Of a DNA stretch of 64,000 nt, positions 54,009-62,921 are shown in pieces (position 1 is the stretch's first letter; each line of letters begins with the position of its first letter). Made by a program: the position numbers and the translations under genes. Source of the stretch: Aquimarina sp. AU58 (lineage in GTDB: Bacteria > Bacteroidota > Bacteroidia > Flavobacteriales > Flavobacteriaceae); contig NZ_OMPD01000014.1 in assembly GCF_900312745.1 (NCBI RefSeq), forward strand, positions 1,674,001-1,738,000, given 5' to 3'. Under the pieces are notes generated by a model that did no database searches, was not told the DNA's origin, and was given only the letters and a program-made list of their open reading frames with translations.

Positions 54009-54140
54009 CTAAATTTTTCCTTTTTCTTTATTAATTTTATGTAGTTGTCTCTTATCCTTCGTGTATTCAAACCAATTACGAACTATTAGTATAATTAGAA
54101 CTATTAGTATTAAGATCTGAATAGTAATCAATACAATCAT
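54009..54140 (-). CDS. Possible 43-residue single-helix membrane peptide
   Basis: An ATG at 54140 opens a 43-codon frame ending in TAG. Its first 20 residues are almost entirely Ile, Leu and Val (LITIQILILIVLIILIV), followed by a positively charged tail (RNWFEYTKDKRQLHKINKEKGK). The ATG is preceded by the purine run AAAAAGAGAGAG on the minus strand. It lies 257 bp downstream of the MscS-type channel gene. Small one-helix proteins of this form are common but easy to miss. There is no functional evidence, and an accidental frame cannot be excluded. Confidence 0.45.
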   Translation of the reverse strand: MIVLITIQILILIVLIILIVRNWFEYTKDKRQLHKINKEKGKI

Positions 54141-54397
54141 CTCTCTCTTTTTATAAGAAGTATGAAACTTCTATTTTATCTGTTATATAGTTTTGACACA
54201 TAAGAATATAAAAAGTCACTTTGTAAGTCTCTTTATTTTATGATTTAGGGTATAATTTTCACGAATACTTTTTATAAACAGGATATGATAAATATTTTGA
54301 TGTTGAAATTTTTTGTGTACTACTCTTGTAAACGTTTATTGTTTATACTACATAACAATGTATCTGTTCCTGATAACTGACATGTTTGATGAAGTGT

Positions 54398-55213
54398 TTA
54401 ACTAATAATTTCGACTTTTTTATTTGCTATAAGCTTAATAGGGTAGACTATTCTGTTATTGTCATTTCTTTCTACTGTTATGCAAATATTGTCGATAGAA
54501 ATAATAACTCCTTCATCATCTTCGATTTTAATTTTTTGCCCTACTTCAAAATTCTTTTTAGAGTAAAAACCTAGTAATAATCTATATACAATATCTCTGG
54601 AACCCAAACCTAAAGCAAGTACAAAAGTGGCTAAAAAGGCCCCAAGAATAAGAGAAAGGTTATTTGTTATAATACTAGTATCGATACCTGCTTGATTTAA
54701 AGCAGTAATAGCCACAATGGCTACGATACTAAAAAAGAGTATAGAACTTATTAGTTTGGATCCATTAAGATCCAGAGATTTTAGCAAGGCATAAACAGAT
54801 TTTCTTACTAAAGATGCCAGGTATAATCCTAATCCTAAAATTACAATCGAACTGAATATTTTGGGTAAATAATCGATTAATCTTCCTGCACCATTTGAAA
54901 CCATATTTAAACCAAACATATCAGCACCAACAATGACCAATACAAGAATTAGAAACCATTTAACAAAAGCTAGAATTATTTTAGTAGGTTCGATTTTGGT
55001 TGTAGAGTTAAAAAGAGTCCCATTATCACTAATCTTTGATACCAAAGTATCAATTTTGGTTAGTTTCAAGGATTTTTTTATGATAAAAAGAATGAGTTTT
55101 ACAATTAGCCATCCGACTAAAATGAACAAAATTGCACCAATTATATTAGGTATAATTTCATACAGTTCATTAAATATATTTTCAATTAATTTAAAATTTA
55201 GAAATTTTTCCAT
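54398..55213 (-). CDS. Small-conductance mechanosensitive channel (MscS family)
   Basis: A 271-residue membrane protein with about five hydrophobic segments (near 22-45, 65-83, 85-100, 112-133, 153-175) and then the conserved MscS pore helix and beta domain. These read SLILGAFLATFVLALGLGSRDIVYRLLLGFYS and NFEVGQKIKIEDDEGVIISIDNICITVERNDNNRIVYPI. The large cytoplasmic cage of E. coli MscS is absent, so this is a short MscS-like channel that might respond to tension or act as a solute leak. It lies 21 bp after a 60-residue gene and is co-directional with an ECF sigma factor. Confidence 0.93.
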   Translation of the reverse strand: MEKFLNFKLIENIFNELYEIIPNIIGAILFILVGWLIVKLILFIIKKSLKLTKIDTLVSKISDNGTLFNSTTKIEPTKIILAFVKWFLILVLVIVGADMFGLNMVSNGAGRLIDYLPKIFSSIVILGLGLYLASLVRKSVYALLKSLDLNGSKLISSILFFSIVAIVAITALNQAGIDTSIITNNLSLILGAFLATFVLALGLGSRDIVYRLLLGFYSKKNFEVGQKIKIEDDEGVIISIDNICITVERNDNNRIVYPIKLIANKKVEIIS

Positions 55214-55234
55214 ACGATTTTTAGAGGTTAAACC

Positions 55235-55417
55235 TTAATTTTTGTTAGAACGACTTACTATTTTAAAAAGTTCTTCAAGAGAATTTGGATATTTTATAGC
55301 AAATAAATCAGCCAGATCTAGTGATAATTTTACTATTTCAACATCATCAAGTACCTTCTTCTTAAGAGAAGCAGGCAATTCTTCATTTTGAATAATTTTT
55401 TTAAATGGATTTTTCAT
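55235..55417 (-). CDS. 60-residue soluble protein between sigma factor and MscS genes
   Basis: A short protein, KNPFKKIIQNEELPASLKKK and so on, predicted to be helical with no membrane segment. The NEELPASLKKKVLDDVEIVKLSLDLADLFAIKY stretch is amphipathic. It lies 29 bp after the sigma gene and 21 bp before mscS, so it is part of the same operon. It is too small for a standard anti-sigma factor, but its place invites that test. I do not recognise a family. Composition and position support a real gene. Confidence 0.65.
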   Translation of the reverse strand: MKNPFKKIIQNEELPASLKKKVLDDVEIVKLSLDLADLFAIKYPNSLEELFKIVSRSNKN

Positions 55418-55446
55418 TTTTTCTGGGGTATTAGGTTTAAAAGATG

Positions 55447-56016
55447 TTATAAAGTTTTATACTCGCTCACTAATCTAGATTTAGCTCGGCTTAGTCTCAT
55501 TTTTACAGCACTACTGCCAATATTTAGAGCTTTTTCAATGTCTTTTATAGATAGATCATCCTGATATTTCATCATTAAAATGATTTTATCATCGGGTTCA
55601 ATTTTTTTTAGTGCCATTGCTAGCTTTTTGGATTTTAGTTTCATCATATCCTCATCGTCTATCTCTTCAGATGGGTACTCAACGATAATATCATCAATAG
55701 ATACGATTTTTTCTTTTTTCTTTTTTTGAACCCTTTGTACATAATTCACACAGAAATTATAGGTGAATGAATACAACCAGGTAGAAAACTTAGAATTTCC
55801 TTTAAATGTTTTTAGCTTAGCGAATAAAAGAACAAAAATATCGTGTGTTAAATCTTGTGCCTCTTCATTAGATTTTACAAAACTCAAGCATTTGTTATAT
55901 ATAGTTTTTGCATATCTGTCATAAAGAATTGCATATAGCTTAGTATCCTTACTTTTGGCTATTTTGTAAACAAGCTCTTTATCCTCCAAATTTTCATCCA
56001 GTTCTGTCTTCTTCAA
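55447..56016 (-). CDS. ECF-type RNA polymerase sigma factor
   Basis: A 189-residue sigma factor with region 2 at about 25-95 (LYDRYAKTIYNKCLSFVKSNEEAQDLTHDIFVLLFAKLKTF and STWLYSFTYNFCVNYVQR) and region 4 at about 130-180 (LKKIEPDDKIILMMKYQDDLSIKDIEKALNIGSSAVKMRLSRAKSRL). It heads a cluster with the 60-residue protein and an MscS-type channel. Linkage to a channel suggests an osmotic or envelope signal, which is inference. It is divergent from a TonB receptor, with a 377-bp gap between them. Confidence 0.95.
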   Translation of the reverse strand: MKKTELDENLEDKELVYKIAKSKDTKLYAILYDRYAKTIYNKCLSFVKSNEEAQDLTHDIFVLLFAKLKTFKGNSKFSTWLYSFTYNFCVNYVQRVQKKKKEKIVSIDDIIVEYPSEEIDDEDMMKLKSKKLAMALKKIEPDDKIILMMKYQDDLSIKDIEKALNIGSSAVKMRLSRAKSRLVSEYKTL

Positions 56017-56393
56017 CCTGTATTTTTATTACATATAATCCCTCTAAATAGTTTAGACACAGTATGTCTAAAAAAGTCACTTTTAATTTTATTTCTTTAT
56101 TTCAAAGTGATTGCTGTACTCCTGTTATGATTTGTTTTAAAGTGATGTATTATGGTATTAAAATATCCAAAACACAAATCTTTAGGGTATGAGTGAAGGT
56201 TTAAAAGAGTTCAAAAAAATATTTTTGAAACCTTAATTTAAGCAAAAAATAAAAGTAATAGTATGATTTATAAAGATTTCTTGTTTTTGTAAACTTGTTT
56301 TTAAGCAGTTAACAGATGAACTGAGAACTTTCACAGATTAAAATTTTCTAAAAAAGATAGACGTATCATTTTTGAGATATCAAAATCGAAAGA
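56017..56393. other. Gene-free divergent region between sigma factor and TonB receptor
   Basis: A 377-bp A+T-rich region with no gene. A TAGGGTATGAGTG block (near 56183) recalls the -35 half of the sigma motif at 4613 but has no CGTT at 13 bases. Promoters of both flanking genes are expected here. Confidence 0.4.
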
Positions 56394-58721
56394 ATGATAC
56401 GAACCATAAGTTTTATGCTATTTTTTTTTATAGGATTCTCAATTATGAGTGGTCAGGAAATAAAAATGTTGAAAGGAACGGTAAAAGATCAAACAACCCA
56501 AGAGATTATTCCTTATGCTACAGTAGCAGTTTATAACAATAAAGGAGAATTAGTTGATGGTATTTCGACTAATGATGAGGGGCAATTTCTACTAGAGACA
56601 GACAAAATATTTACATATTTTGAAGTTAGTTTTATTGGTTACCAGACTGCCTTGGTGCAATTTTCTGAAGTTGGTGATCCAACCAATATTTCAATTAGAC
56701 TGCAATCGATGGCAAGCACTCTAGACGAAATTGTTATCGAGGCTGATCGAACTACCACACAGCTTAAAATTGATAGAAAAATTATCGATATAGGAGCAGA
56801 TATTCAACAATCTGGCACCACAGCTCTCGAAGCTTTTGATCAAATAACAGATATACAAACTGATTTAGGAACTGGTAATATTTCATTAAGAGGTAGTGAT
56901 AACGTGAAATTGTTAATCAATGGAAAGCCTTCTTCCTTAGACGCAGTAGAGTTATTAGAGCAAATCCCATCATCTTCTATAAAAACTGTAGAAATTATTA
57001 CTTCTCCATCAGCAAAATATCAGGCAGATGGATTATCAGGGGTTATTAATGTAATCTTGAAAAGAAATATAAATAGAGGATTTAACCTTAATCTTAATAG
57101 TGCACTAGGAACAAAACGATATAGTTATGGTATTGATGGAAACTATAATCTCTCATTTATGAACTTAAGATTTAACGCCTCGCAATCTGGAAGAGAAATG
57201 GATAGCAAACAAACCATTAATAGATCTTTTATAAATGGTGATACTCAAAGTATTTTTACTCCCCACGATTTTAATGGGAAAATAAAAAGAGGAATAATCG
57301 GATTAGATTTTTTTATAGATGAACATAATGAATTTTCTCTGGGGTTTGATTATACCGATGATTATCACAGTTTCTACAATAATTCTCAATATTTTGATGT
57401 GACTAATCGTGATGATTTTATATATACCCGTAACTCAGCACATTCGCATTTTACTTCTGTTTTTAATGCTAATTATCGTAGAAGATTTAATAAAGAAGGA
57501 CATTTTTTAGAGATTGACTATAATCTTAATGATAATAAAAATGAGTATCCAGCTTCTGATTTTGAAGATGATGTTTTTTTGTTTGATCAAATAATAGAAG
57601 AAGATAATACAATCCATGCGATATCATTAGACTATGCATTACCTGTTTCAGAAAAAATTACAATAGAAATAGGAGCATCCTGGAATAAGAGTGATACAAA
57701 AAACCAACAATTTTTTAGATCAAATAATACAGTATCTACATTAGATATATTTGATTATAAAGAAGAGCTGTTAGGGATCTACGGACTTACAAAATTTAGG
57801 CTTCAAAAGTTGGATTGGCAAGTTGGGTTGCGGTATGAATATTTCTCGTCGAAATCTCAAAATACATTAAATTTGTCGACAACAAATCTACATTTTTCTA
57901 ATCTTTTTCCATCAATACATGTAACCTATACCTTTAGTGAAGATAATACACTGGGGTTGGGGTATAGTAAACGAATTTCTAGACCTAATTTACATCATAT
58001 TAACCCATTTCAGCTAGGAAATCCCTTTTTTAGATTTGATGGTAATCCAGGGTTAAAACCAGAATCGAGTGATAATATTGAACTTAACTACCAAAATAAT
58101 AAGAGAAAATTAAATTGGTCTGTTGCTACATTTTATCGTTACAGAAAAGATGTTATTCTTTGGGTGAATACTATAGAAGATAATAATGTACAGGTGATCT
58201 CATTTCAAAATATTGGGATAAATCATTCCTTAGGTATCGAAACAACTTTAAAATACAGGTTTGCAAAGTATTGGAATACAGTGCTTACAGGAAATTATTA
58301 TTACACAATGACAGATCAGAACAATCTAGTTACCTGGGATGAGTTATACTCGTCTAATCTACAATTAAAAAATACATTTAAAATCACTAAAAAGGTGAGT
58401 ACAGATATAACATATCGACATACACCCAAGAGACAAAATGCTTTTAATTATATAGAACCAAGACATAGAGTTGATTGGGCGGTAAGAGCAAAATTTTTGA
58501 ATAATAAATTAACGGCCAACTTAAGAGTAATAGATGTATTAGATAATAATTTGATGAAACGAAATACACGTACCCCCGAGTTTAGCCAACGTACCGTTTG
58601 GAAGTTTCAATCACAAACACTGGGATTTCTATTTAGTCTAAAATATACACTCTTTAAAAGCGAGGATAGAGCAAGAAATAGAAAAGAGCGAGAATATAGA
58701 CATAATCATTCTAGCAATTAA
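56394..58721 (+). CDS. TonB-dependent receptor-like outer-membrane beta-barrel protein
   Basis: A 775-residue protein with signal peptide (to about 21), a carboxypeptidase-regulatory domain (about 24-110, LKGTVKDQTTQEIIPYATVAVYN), a plug with LLINGKPSSLDAVELLEQIPSSSIKTVEIITSPSAKYQADGLSGVINVILKR, and a barrel. The plug form and the terminal EYRHNHSSN without an aromatic end are those of the outer-membrane beta-barrel type 3 (OMP_b-brl_3) family. Ligands for this branch are unknown. A lipoprotein gene follows after 29 bp, and then a LytS/LytR pair, so a sensory link to its expression is plausible. Confidence 0.93.
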   Translation: MIRTISFMLFFFIGFSIMSGQEIKMLKGTVKDQTTQEIIPYATVAVYNNKGELVDGISTNDEGQFLLETDKIFTYFEVSFIGYQTALVQFSEVGDPTNISIRLQSMASTLDEIVIEADRTTTQLKIDRKIIDIGADIQQSGTTALEAFDQITDIQTDLGTGNISLRGSDNVKLLINGKPSSLDAVELLEQIPSSSIKTVEIITSPSAKYQADGLSGVINVILKRNINRGFNLNLNSALGTKRYSYGIDGNYNLSFMNLRFNASQSGREMDSKQTINRSFINGDTQSIFTPHDFNGKIKRGIIGLDFFIDEHNEFSLGFDYTDDYHSFYNNSQYFDVTNRDDFIYTRNSAHSHFTSVFNANYRRRFNKEGHFLEIDYNLNDNKNEYPASDFEDDVFLFDQIIEEDNTIHAISLDYALPVSEKITIEIGASWNKSDTKNQQFFRSNNTVSTLDIFDYKEELLGIYGLTKFRLQKLDWQVGLRYEYFSSKSQNTLNLSTTNLHFSNLFPSIHVTYTFSEDNTLGLGYSKRISRPNLHHINPFQLGNPFFRFDGNPGLKPESSDNIELNYQNNKRKLNWSVATFYRYRKDVILWVNTIEDNNVQVISFQNIGINHSLGIETTLKYRFAKYWNTVLTGNYYYTMTDQNNLVTWDELYSSNLQLKNTFKITKKVSTDITYRHTPKRQNAFNYIEPRHRVDWAVRAKFLNNKLTANLRVIDVLDNNLMKRNTRTPEFSQRTVWKFQSQTLGFLFSLKYTLFKSEDRARNRKEREYRHNHSSN

Positions 58722-58750
58722 AAAAAGTAAAACAAATAAAACTATACGTA

Positions 58751-59449
58751 ATGCAGATACATTCTTTTTTGTCAACAGTGATATTGATTTTTATTTTAAC
58801 AATAACAGCTTGTAAACCAAATGATTTTGTTGAAGAGAAAATCTCATCTCAAGAACTTTCCGAATGGAAAACAATAGGAAAAGGTAAAACCTCGATTAAG
58901 GATCATGAATTTGTTTTCGAAGAAATTGATAGCTCTGATGGTTTCTTTTTGGTAAGTCCTAAAAGTTACCAGGGGGATATGGTAATACAGTATAAAATAA
59001 AGGCGTTGTCAAAAGCATCGGTATTAATAGTGTTATTTTCTGCTTCTGATACCAAAGAAACTATACAGTTAACCTTACCCGAAAAGAATGCTACTGCCGA
59101 AGATATTTGGGAATGGCGAAGAAAAATGAATCATTATAATGTAACGTTTAATAATAAGTCTCACGGTTATACTCCATTCTTTTACAAAAATGTTTCTTCC
59201 TTAGAGCGCGATTTTCATCTTCGGAAACAAGAAAACATAATGAATCACAACCAATGGGTTAGTGTAGAAATTGGTATAAAGGAAAATAAAGTGTGGTTTT
59301 CTCTTAATGATAGTATTATTTTCGAACGTGCAGATTATAACCCACTTCTGGGAGGGCATATCCTTTTCAGAATAAGTGGTGCTTCTACTCAAGAAGAAAC
59401 CATTCTAGCAAAGGCATCTATAAAGGATTTGATGATTTATCATCAATAA
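58751..59449 (+). CDS. Lectin-like (concanavalin-fold) lipoprotein, DUF1961-like
   Basis: A 232-residue lipoprotein with lipobox ITAC (Cys21). The rest is beta-rich: DGFFLVSPKSYQGDMVIQYKIKALSKASVLIVLFSAS, then NHNQWVSVEIGIKENKVWFSLNDSIIFERAD and GGHILFRISGAST. This sandwich with a W-V-S-V-E-I edge is the concanavalin A-like fold used by DUF1961 and by secreted sugar-binding or lyase proteins. No clear catalytic residues can be named, so I leave it as a probable glycan-binding or hydrolase-like lipoprotein. It lies directly between the TonB receptor and the LytS-type sensor kinase. Confidence 0.7.
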   Translation: MQIHSFLSTVILIFILTITACKPNDFVEEKISSQELSEWKTIGKGKTSIKDHEFVFEEIDSSDGFFLVSPKSYQGDMVIQYKIKALSKASVLIVLFSASDTKETIQLTLPEKNATAEDIWEWRRKMNHYNVTFNNKSHGYTPFFYKNVSSLERDFHLRKQENIMNHNQWVSVEIGIKENKVWFSLNDSIIFERADYNPLLGGHILFRISGASTQEETILAKASIKDLMIYHQ

Positions 59450-59499
59450 AAGTAATACCTTAGTAAGGTTTAACAAAAGAACGTGTGAATAATAACACT

Positions 59500-60522
59500 A
59501 TGTATTCAAAACTAAAAAAAGCAGAACCTGTATTGCATCTGCTTTTTTGGGGAATGGTACTTTTTTTTCCATATATAAAGTATCTGGGAAGAGAAGGAGG
59601 ATACCCTATGAGTTTTATGCATGAGTTGGTTGCATTGGTATTTAATATGATACCCACATATATTATGTATCTGTGGTTTTTTCCTTTAAAAAATAAGAAG
59701 AAGTATGTTTTTTGGGTATTGTTTGTTTTTAGTAGCAACGCTTTAATCCACTATTATGCAGATAATTTTTTTCACATGGGAGCAGATCATAAAGATCATC
59801 AAGATCATCGCTGGAAATATGTAGTTTCTAGCTTCGTGACATATTTCTCCTTTAGCTTAGCTTTTTTTGCGTTGTATTCTATTAAAAAATTATATGCTAA
59901 ACAGCTTGAATTAGATACTACAAAACAAGAAAAACAACAAGCAGAACTCAGTGCATTAAAAGCGCAAATAAATCCACACTTCTTATTTAATACACTAAAT
60001 AATATTTATGCAAATGCTTTAAAAAAAGATGAAAAAACTCCGGATCTGATTTTAAAGCTATCCAGCAGTTTTAGATATGTATTACATGAAGGCCAAAAAG
60101 AAAAAGTAACCTTATCTCATGAGATTACTCATGTGAAAGATTATATTAGTTTACAAGAGGAACGATTATCTACCAAAATACAAGCTGATTTTTTTGAAGA
60201 TATTGATAATCCAAAAACAGAAATAGCTCCGTTACTCTTAATTCCTTTTGTAGAAAATGCATTTAAATATACCAGTATCTTAAAAGGTAAAAACCATCAG
60301 ATACGAATTAGGGCAGTATTAAAAAGAGATCAATTCTCTTTTTACTGTGAAAACCCGTATAATGAAAATAAAAAACCAGAGATTGATGCAAATTGGCAAG
60401 AAAGTGGTATTGGGATAAAAAACACTCAAAGGAGATTACAATTATTATATCCAGACCGATATCAATTACAGATTAAGAAAGAAAATAATGTATTTAAAGT
60501 AATACTCACCATCTCATTATGA
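59500..60522 (+). CDS. LytS-type sensor histidine kinase
   Basis: This kinase has about 340 residues from the ATG at 59500. A GTG at 59485 would add five residues. It has four membrane helices (about 10-125) and then a coiled link. The LytS-type histidine kinase domain has ALKAQINPHFLFNTLNNIYANAL with the phosphorylated His near 160, KDYISLQEERL, and the ATP lid LLIPFVENAFKY with IGIKNTQRRLQLLYP. The His-rich loop DHKDHQDHRW (near 95) between helices may bind metal. It overlaps the next gene by 4 bp. It is expected to sense an envelope signal and phosphorylate the LytTR regulator. Confidence 0.94.
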   Translation: MYSKLKKAEPVLHLLFWGMVLFFPYIKYLGREGGYPMSFMHELVALVFNMIPTYIMYLWFFPLKNKKKYVFWVLFVFSSNALIHYYADNFFHMGADHKDHQDHRWKYVVSSFVTYFSFSLAFFALYSIKKLYAKQLELDTTKQEKQQAELSALKAQINPHFLFNTLNNIYANALKKDEKTPDLILKLSSSFRYVLHEGQKEKVTLSHEITHVKDYISLQEERLSTKIQADFFEDIDNPKTEIAPLLLIPFVENAFKYTSILKGKNHQIRIRAVLKRDQFSFYCENPYNENKKPEIDANWQESGIGIKNTQRRLQLLYPDRYQLQIKKENNVFKVILTISL

Positions 60523-61202
60523 TAAATTGTTTGATTATAGAAGACGAACACGGTGCGCAAGAAGTATTGCAAAACTACATTGATAGAACTCCATTTGTGA
60601 ACTGTTTAGGAGTATATGAAAGTGGATTGGATATTAGGTTTGAAGAGTTAAAAAAGGTAGATTTTATGTTTTTAGATATTCAGCTGCCTGAGTTAAATGG
60701 ATTATCATTCTTAAAAACACTTATCAACCCTCCAAAAGTAATTGTAACTACCGCTTATCCTGATTATGCGGTAGATGCTTTTGAAGAAGATGTATTGGAT
60801 TACCTGGTAAAACCATTTTCTTATGAACGTTTTTTTAAAGCAATTACCCGGGCTAGAAATCAAATACAGATTACAAATAACGAAGCCGAAAAACAGCTTT
60901 TTTTATATGCAGATAAAACCATTTATAAAATTATGATTGGTGATATTTTATATTTAAAAGCCGAAGTAGATTATGTAAAAGTGGTTACTCAAGAAAAATC
61001 TATTTTACTATTAGATAGTTTACATAATTGGGAAAAAAAACTACATGACCATAATTTTGTAAGAACTCACCGTTCTTATATTGTAAATTTTGAGAAAATA
61101 GAAAAAGTATCGGGGAATTTGGTGTATATCGCAGATGAAAAAATCCCTATCGGAAAAACATATAAAGAAGCATTCTTAAAAAAGATGAAATACATAAAGT
61201 AA
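60519..61202 (+). CDS. LytTR-family response regulator
   Basis: A 227-residue regulator whose receiver domain has the acceptor Asp53 in FMFLDIQLPELNG, VTTAYPDYAVDAFEEDVLDYLVKPFSYERF, and the LytTR DNA-binding domain ILYLKAEVDYVKVVTQEKSILLLDSLHNWEKKL and FVRTHRSYIVNFEKIEKV. Its ATG overlaps the kinase stop (ATGA), so the two are translationally coupled. The expected target is the linked receptor operon. It ends 9 bp from the Crp-family gene on the other strand. Confidence 0.96.
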   Translation: MINCLIIEDEHGAQEVLQNYIDRTPFVNCLGVYESGLDIRFEELKKVDFMFLDIQLPELNGLSFLKTLINPPKVIVTTAYPDYAVDAFEEDVLDYLVKPFSYERFFKAITRARNQIQITNNEAEKQLFLYADKTIYKIMIGDILYLKAEVDYVKVVTQEKSILLLDSLHNWEKKLHDHNFVRTHRSYIVNFEKIEKVSGNLVYIADEKIPIGKTYKEAFLKKMKYIK

Positions 61203-61211
61203 TTGCGATAC

Positions 61212-61787
61212 CTATTTTTTAGCAAAATCCTTCCTAATACGACTTAAAGTACTATCTGTTATTCCTAAATAGGATGCAATATGTTTTAAGGGAGCATTCA
61301 TAATAATTTCTGAATTTGATTGTAAAAGAGCCTTATATCGTTGTTCTGCTGTTTGATTTATCATCGAGATGGTTCTTTTTTTTGAAGCAATAAATTCTTT
61401 AACCAGGATAGCCCTTCCAAAATCTCTAAATGCTGGTTTGTTATGAAAAAGAGTGTTTAATTGTTGGTATGAAAATCGATATCCTTGGCAATCGGTAATT
61501 GCCTGTATATTCACTTGCGAAGGCACTCTTTGAAAAAAAGAAGTAACCTCAAAAACAATAGAATTAGAGGTGTAAAAATCGGTAGTAACCTCGTTACCTT
61601 CGATATCATATAGATACGTTCGTAATAGTCCTTTTTCAAAAAAGTAGTAATCATTACTAATTTTACCTTCTTGCACAATAAAATCTCCTTTTTTTAATTC
61701 TTTATATTCAAAAGATCGGGCTATATCTATAGCCTCTGCTTCGGTAGCGGGAATGATGTGCTGTATAAATGCTACTAAACTGTTCAT
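61212..61787 (-). CDS. Crp/Fnr-family transcriptional regulator
   Basis: A 191-residue regulator with a cyclic-nucleotide-binding-like beta roll at about 20-110 (GDFIVQEGKISNDYYFFEKGLLRTYLYDIEGNEVTTDFY) and a C-terminal helix-turn-helix (LKHIASYLGITDSTLSRIRKDFAKK). It lacks the phosphate-binding RxTxA set of true cAMP binders, as in most Bacteroidota members, so its ligand is unknown. It lies 37 bp downstream of the DUF4386 gene and is probably in the same transcript. Confidence 0.92.
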   Translation of the reverse strand: MNSLVAFIQHIIPATEAEAIDIARSFEYKELKKGDFIVQEGKISNDYYFFEKGLLRTYLYDIEGNEVTTDFYTSNSIVFEVTSFFQRVPSQVNIQAITDCQGYRFSYQQLNTLFHNKPAFRDFGRAILVKEFIASKKRTISMINQTAEQRYKALLQSNSEIIMNAPLKHIASYLGITDSTLSRIRKDFAKK

Positions 61788-61824
61788 GTTATAAAATCAT
61801 TTATGATTAAAATTAATACTTACT

Positions 61825-62529
61825 TTAGTTTAAATCGTGTAGATTAACTTTTCTATTCTTAACTCCTATTATAACTAGCCAAAACATAAGTCCCAATTCT
61901 GCTATACCTACAACTGTATTTACGATTGGGTTAATAATAGAACCATAGTTTGGGAAAATAAATATCGTAACAAATTGTATGAGGTAGCATACCGACGCAG
62001 CTACTAACAAGATACCCAGAATTCTGGGAATAACTTTTGATTTATATACTAATAGCCCAAGAGGGAGTAACCATAACCCAAAAAATATCTGAGCAATAAG
62101 ATAACCAGTACCATGAGCATCTAGAGAAATCATCATAAGTGCATGCAATTGATCGGGTTTAAAAGCATTAAGATAATCGACATCCCTTAATAATTCTAAG
62201 ACAGTTGCATGATTAATCATGTTTATGGCCATCATTGGTACACTAATTAATGCCAGTATTACCATAAGTGTTGCATACTCTTTATTAACATGTTTTAATA
62301 ATTTGTACAGGGCCAAAGGCACCAGTAAAAACAGAGTAGAACCCACTACATCACATACAAAACCTATACTGTATAACGATTTAGAATTAATGATGTTATT
62401 GGCTGTGGCAGCTGCGTCTTCCCATACAATAAGTTTAGAACGAACATACAACTCTGTAAACGCCATAGGAAATGTTGAAATTATATATAATAATCCAGCA
62501 ATTCTTGCATTTTTTTTCTCGATACTCAT
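61825..62529 (-). CDS. DUF4386-family membrane protein
   Basis: A 234-residue protein with about six or seven membrane segments that begins KNARIAGLLYIISTFPMAFTELYVRSKL. The N-x-R-I-A-G-L-L-Y-x-I opening and the TELYVRSKLIV-D-A-A-T-A-N-N-I block are the signature of DUF4386. The function is unknown, and homologues are often next to Crp-like regulators, as here. It is 3 bp downstream of a small 65-residue gene. Confidence 0.9.
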   Translation of the reverse strand: MSIEKKNARIAGLLYIISTFPMAFTELYVRSKLIVWEDAAATANNIINSKSLYSIGFVCDVVGSTLFLLVPLALYKLLKHVNKEYATLMVILALISVPMMAINMINHATVLELLRDVDYLNAFKPDQLHALMMISLDAHGTGYLIAQIFFGLWLLPLGLLVYKSKVIPRILGILLVAASVCYLIQFVTIFIFPNYGSIINPIVNTVVGIAELGLMFWLVIIGVKNRKVNLHDLN

Positions 62530-62532
62530 TTT

Positions 62533-62730
62533 CTATCTTTTAAGTTTATCACTATAGTTTTTTTTGTTTGGCTTCGAATTCAATGAAATTCCTATGCTAA
62601 GAAAGGTACTACTAGTATAGACGTATGATATTAATGAATAGTTGCCTTTCTCTATTGCAATCTGCATGAGGAAAGGGCAGAGAACCATTATTGCAAATAT
62701 TAGAATCGATAGTTTGGTGATTTTCTTCAA
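62533..62730 (-). CDS. Small two-helix membrane protein
   Basis: A 65-residue protein with two hydrophobic stretches (about 7-26 and 32-48) and a basic end, KPNKKNYSDKLKR. It precedes the DUF4386 gene by 3 bp, so the two are probably co-transcribed. I recognise no family. Codon composition is like its neighbours, which supports a real gene, but it could be a chance frame. Confidence 0.5.
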   Translation of the reverse strand: MKKITKLSILIFAIMVLCPFLMQIAIEKGNYSLISYVYTSSTFLSIGISLNSKPNKKNYSDKLKR

Positions 62731-62921
62731 GATTTCTGATCTAATAATAGGTTTATCGACATATATTTTTCAACTATTGATTTTGGATTAGTGACCAATT
62801 TCAAACTTATTTTGTTTTGAATTCATTCTTCTTGACAAAAGGCAAGAAATCATTCATCTATCTTATAGCATTTCACCTTAAAATCAGCAGATAAAGTTAT
62901 AGCACTTTATAAATGTATTAC

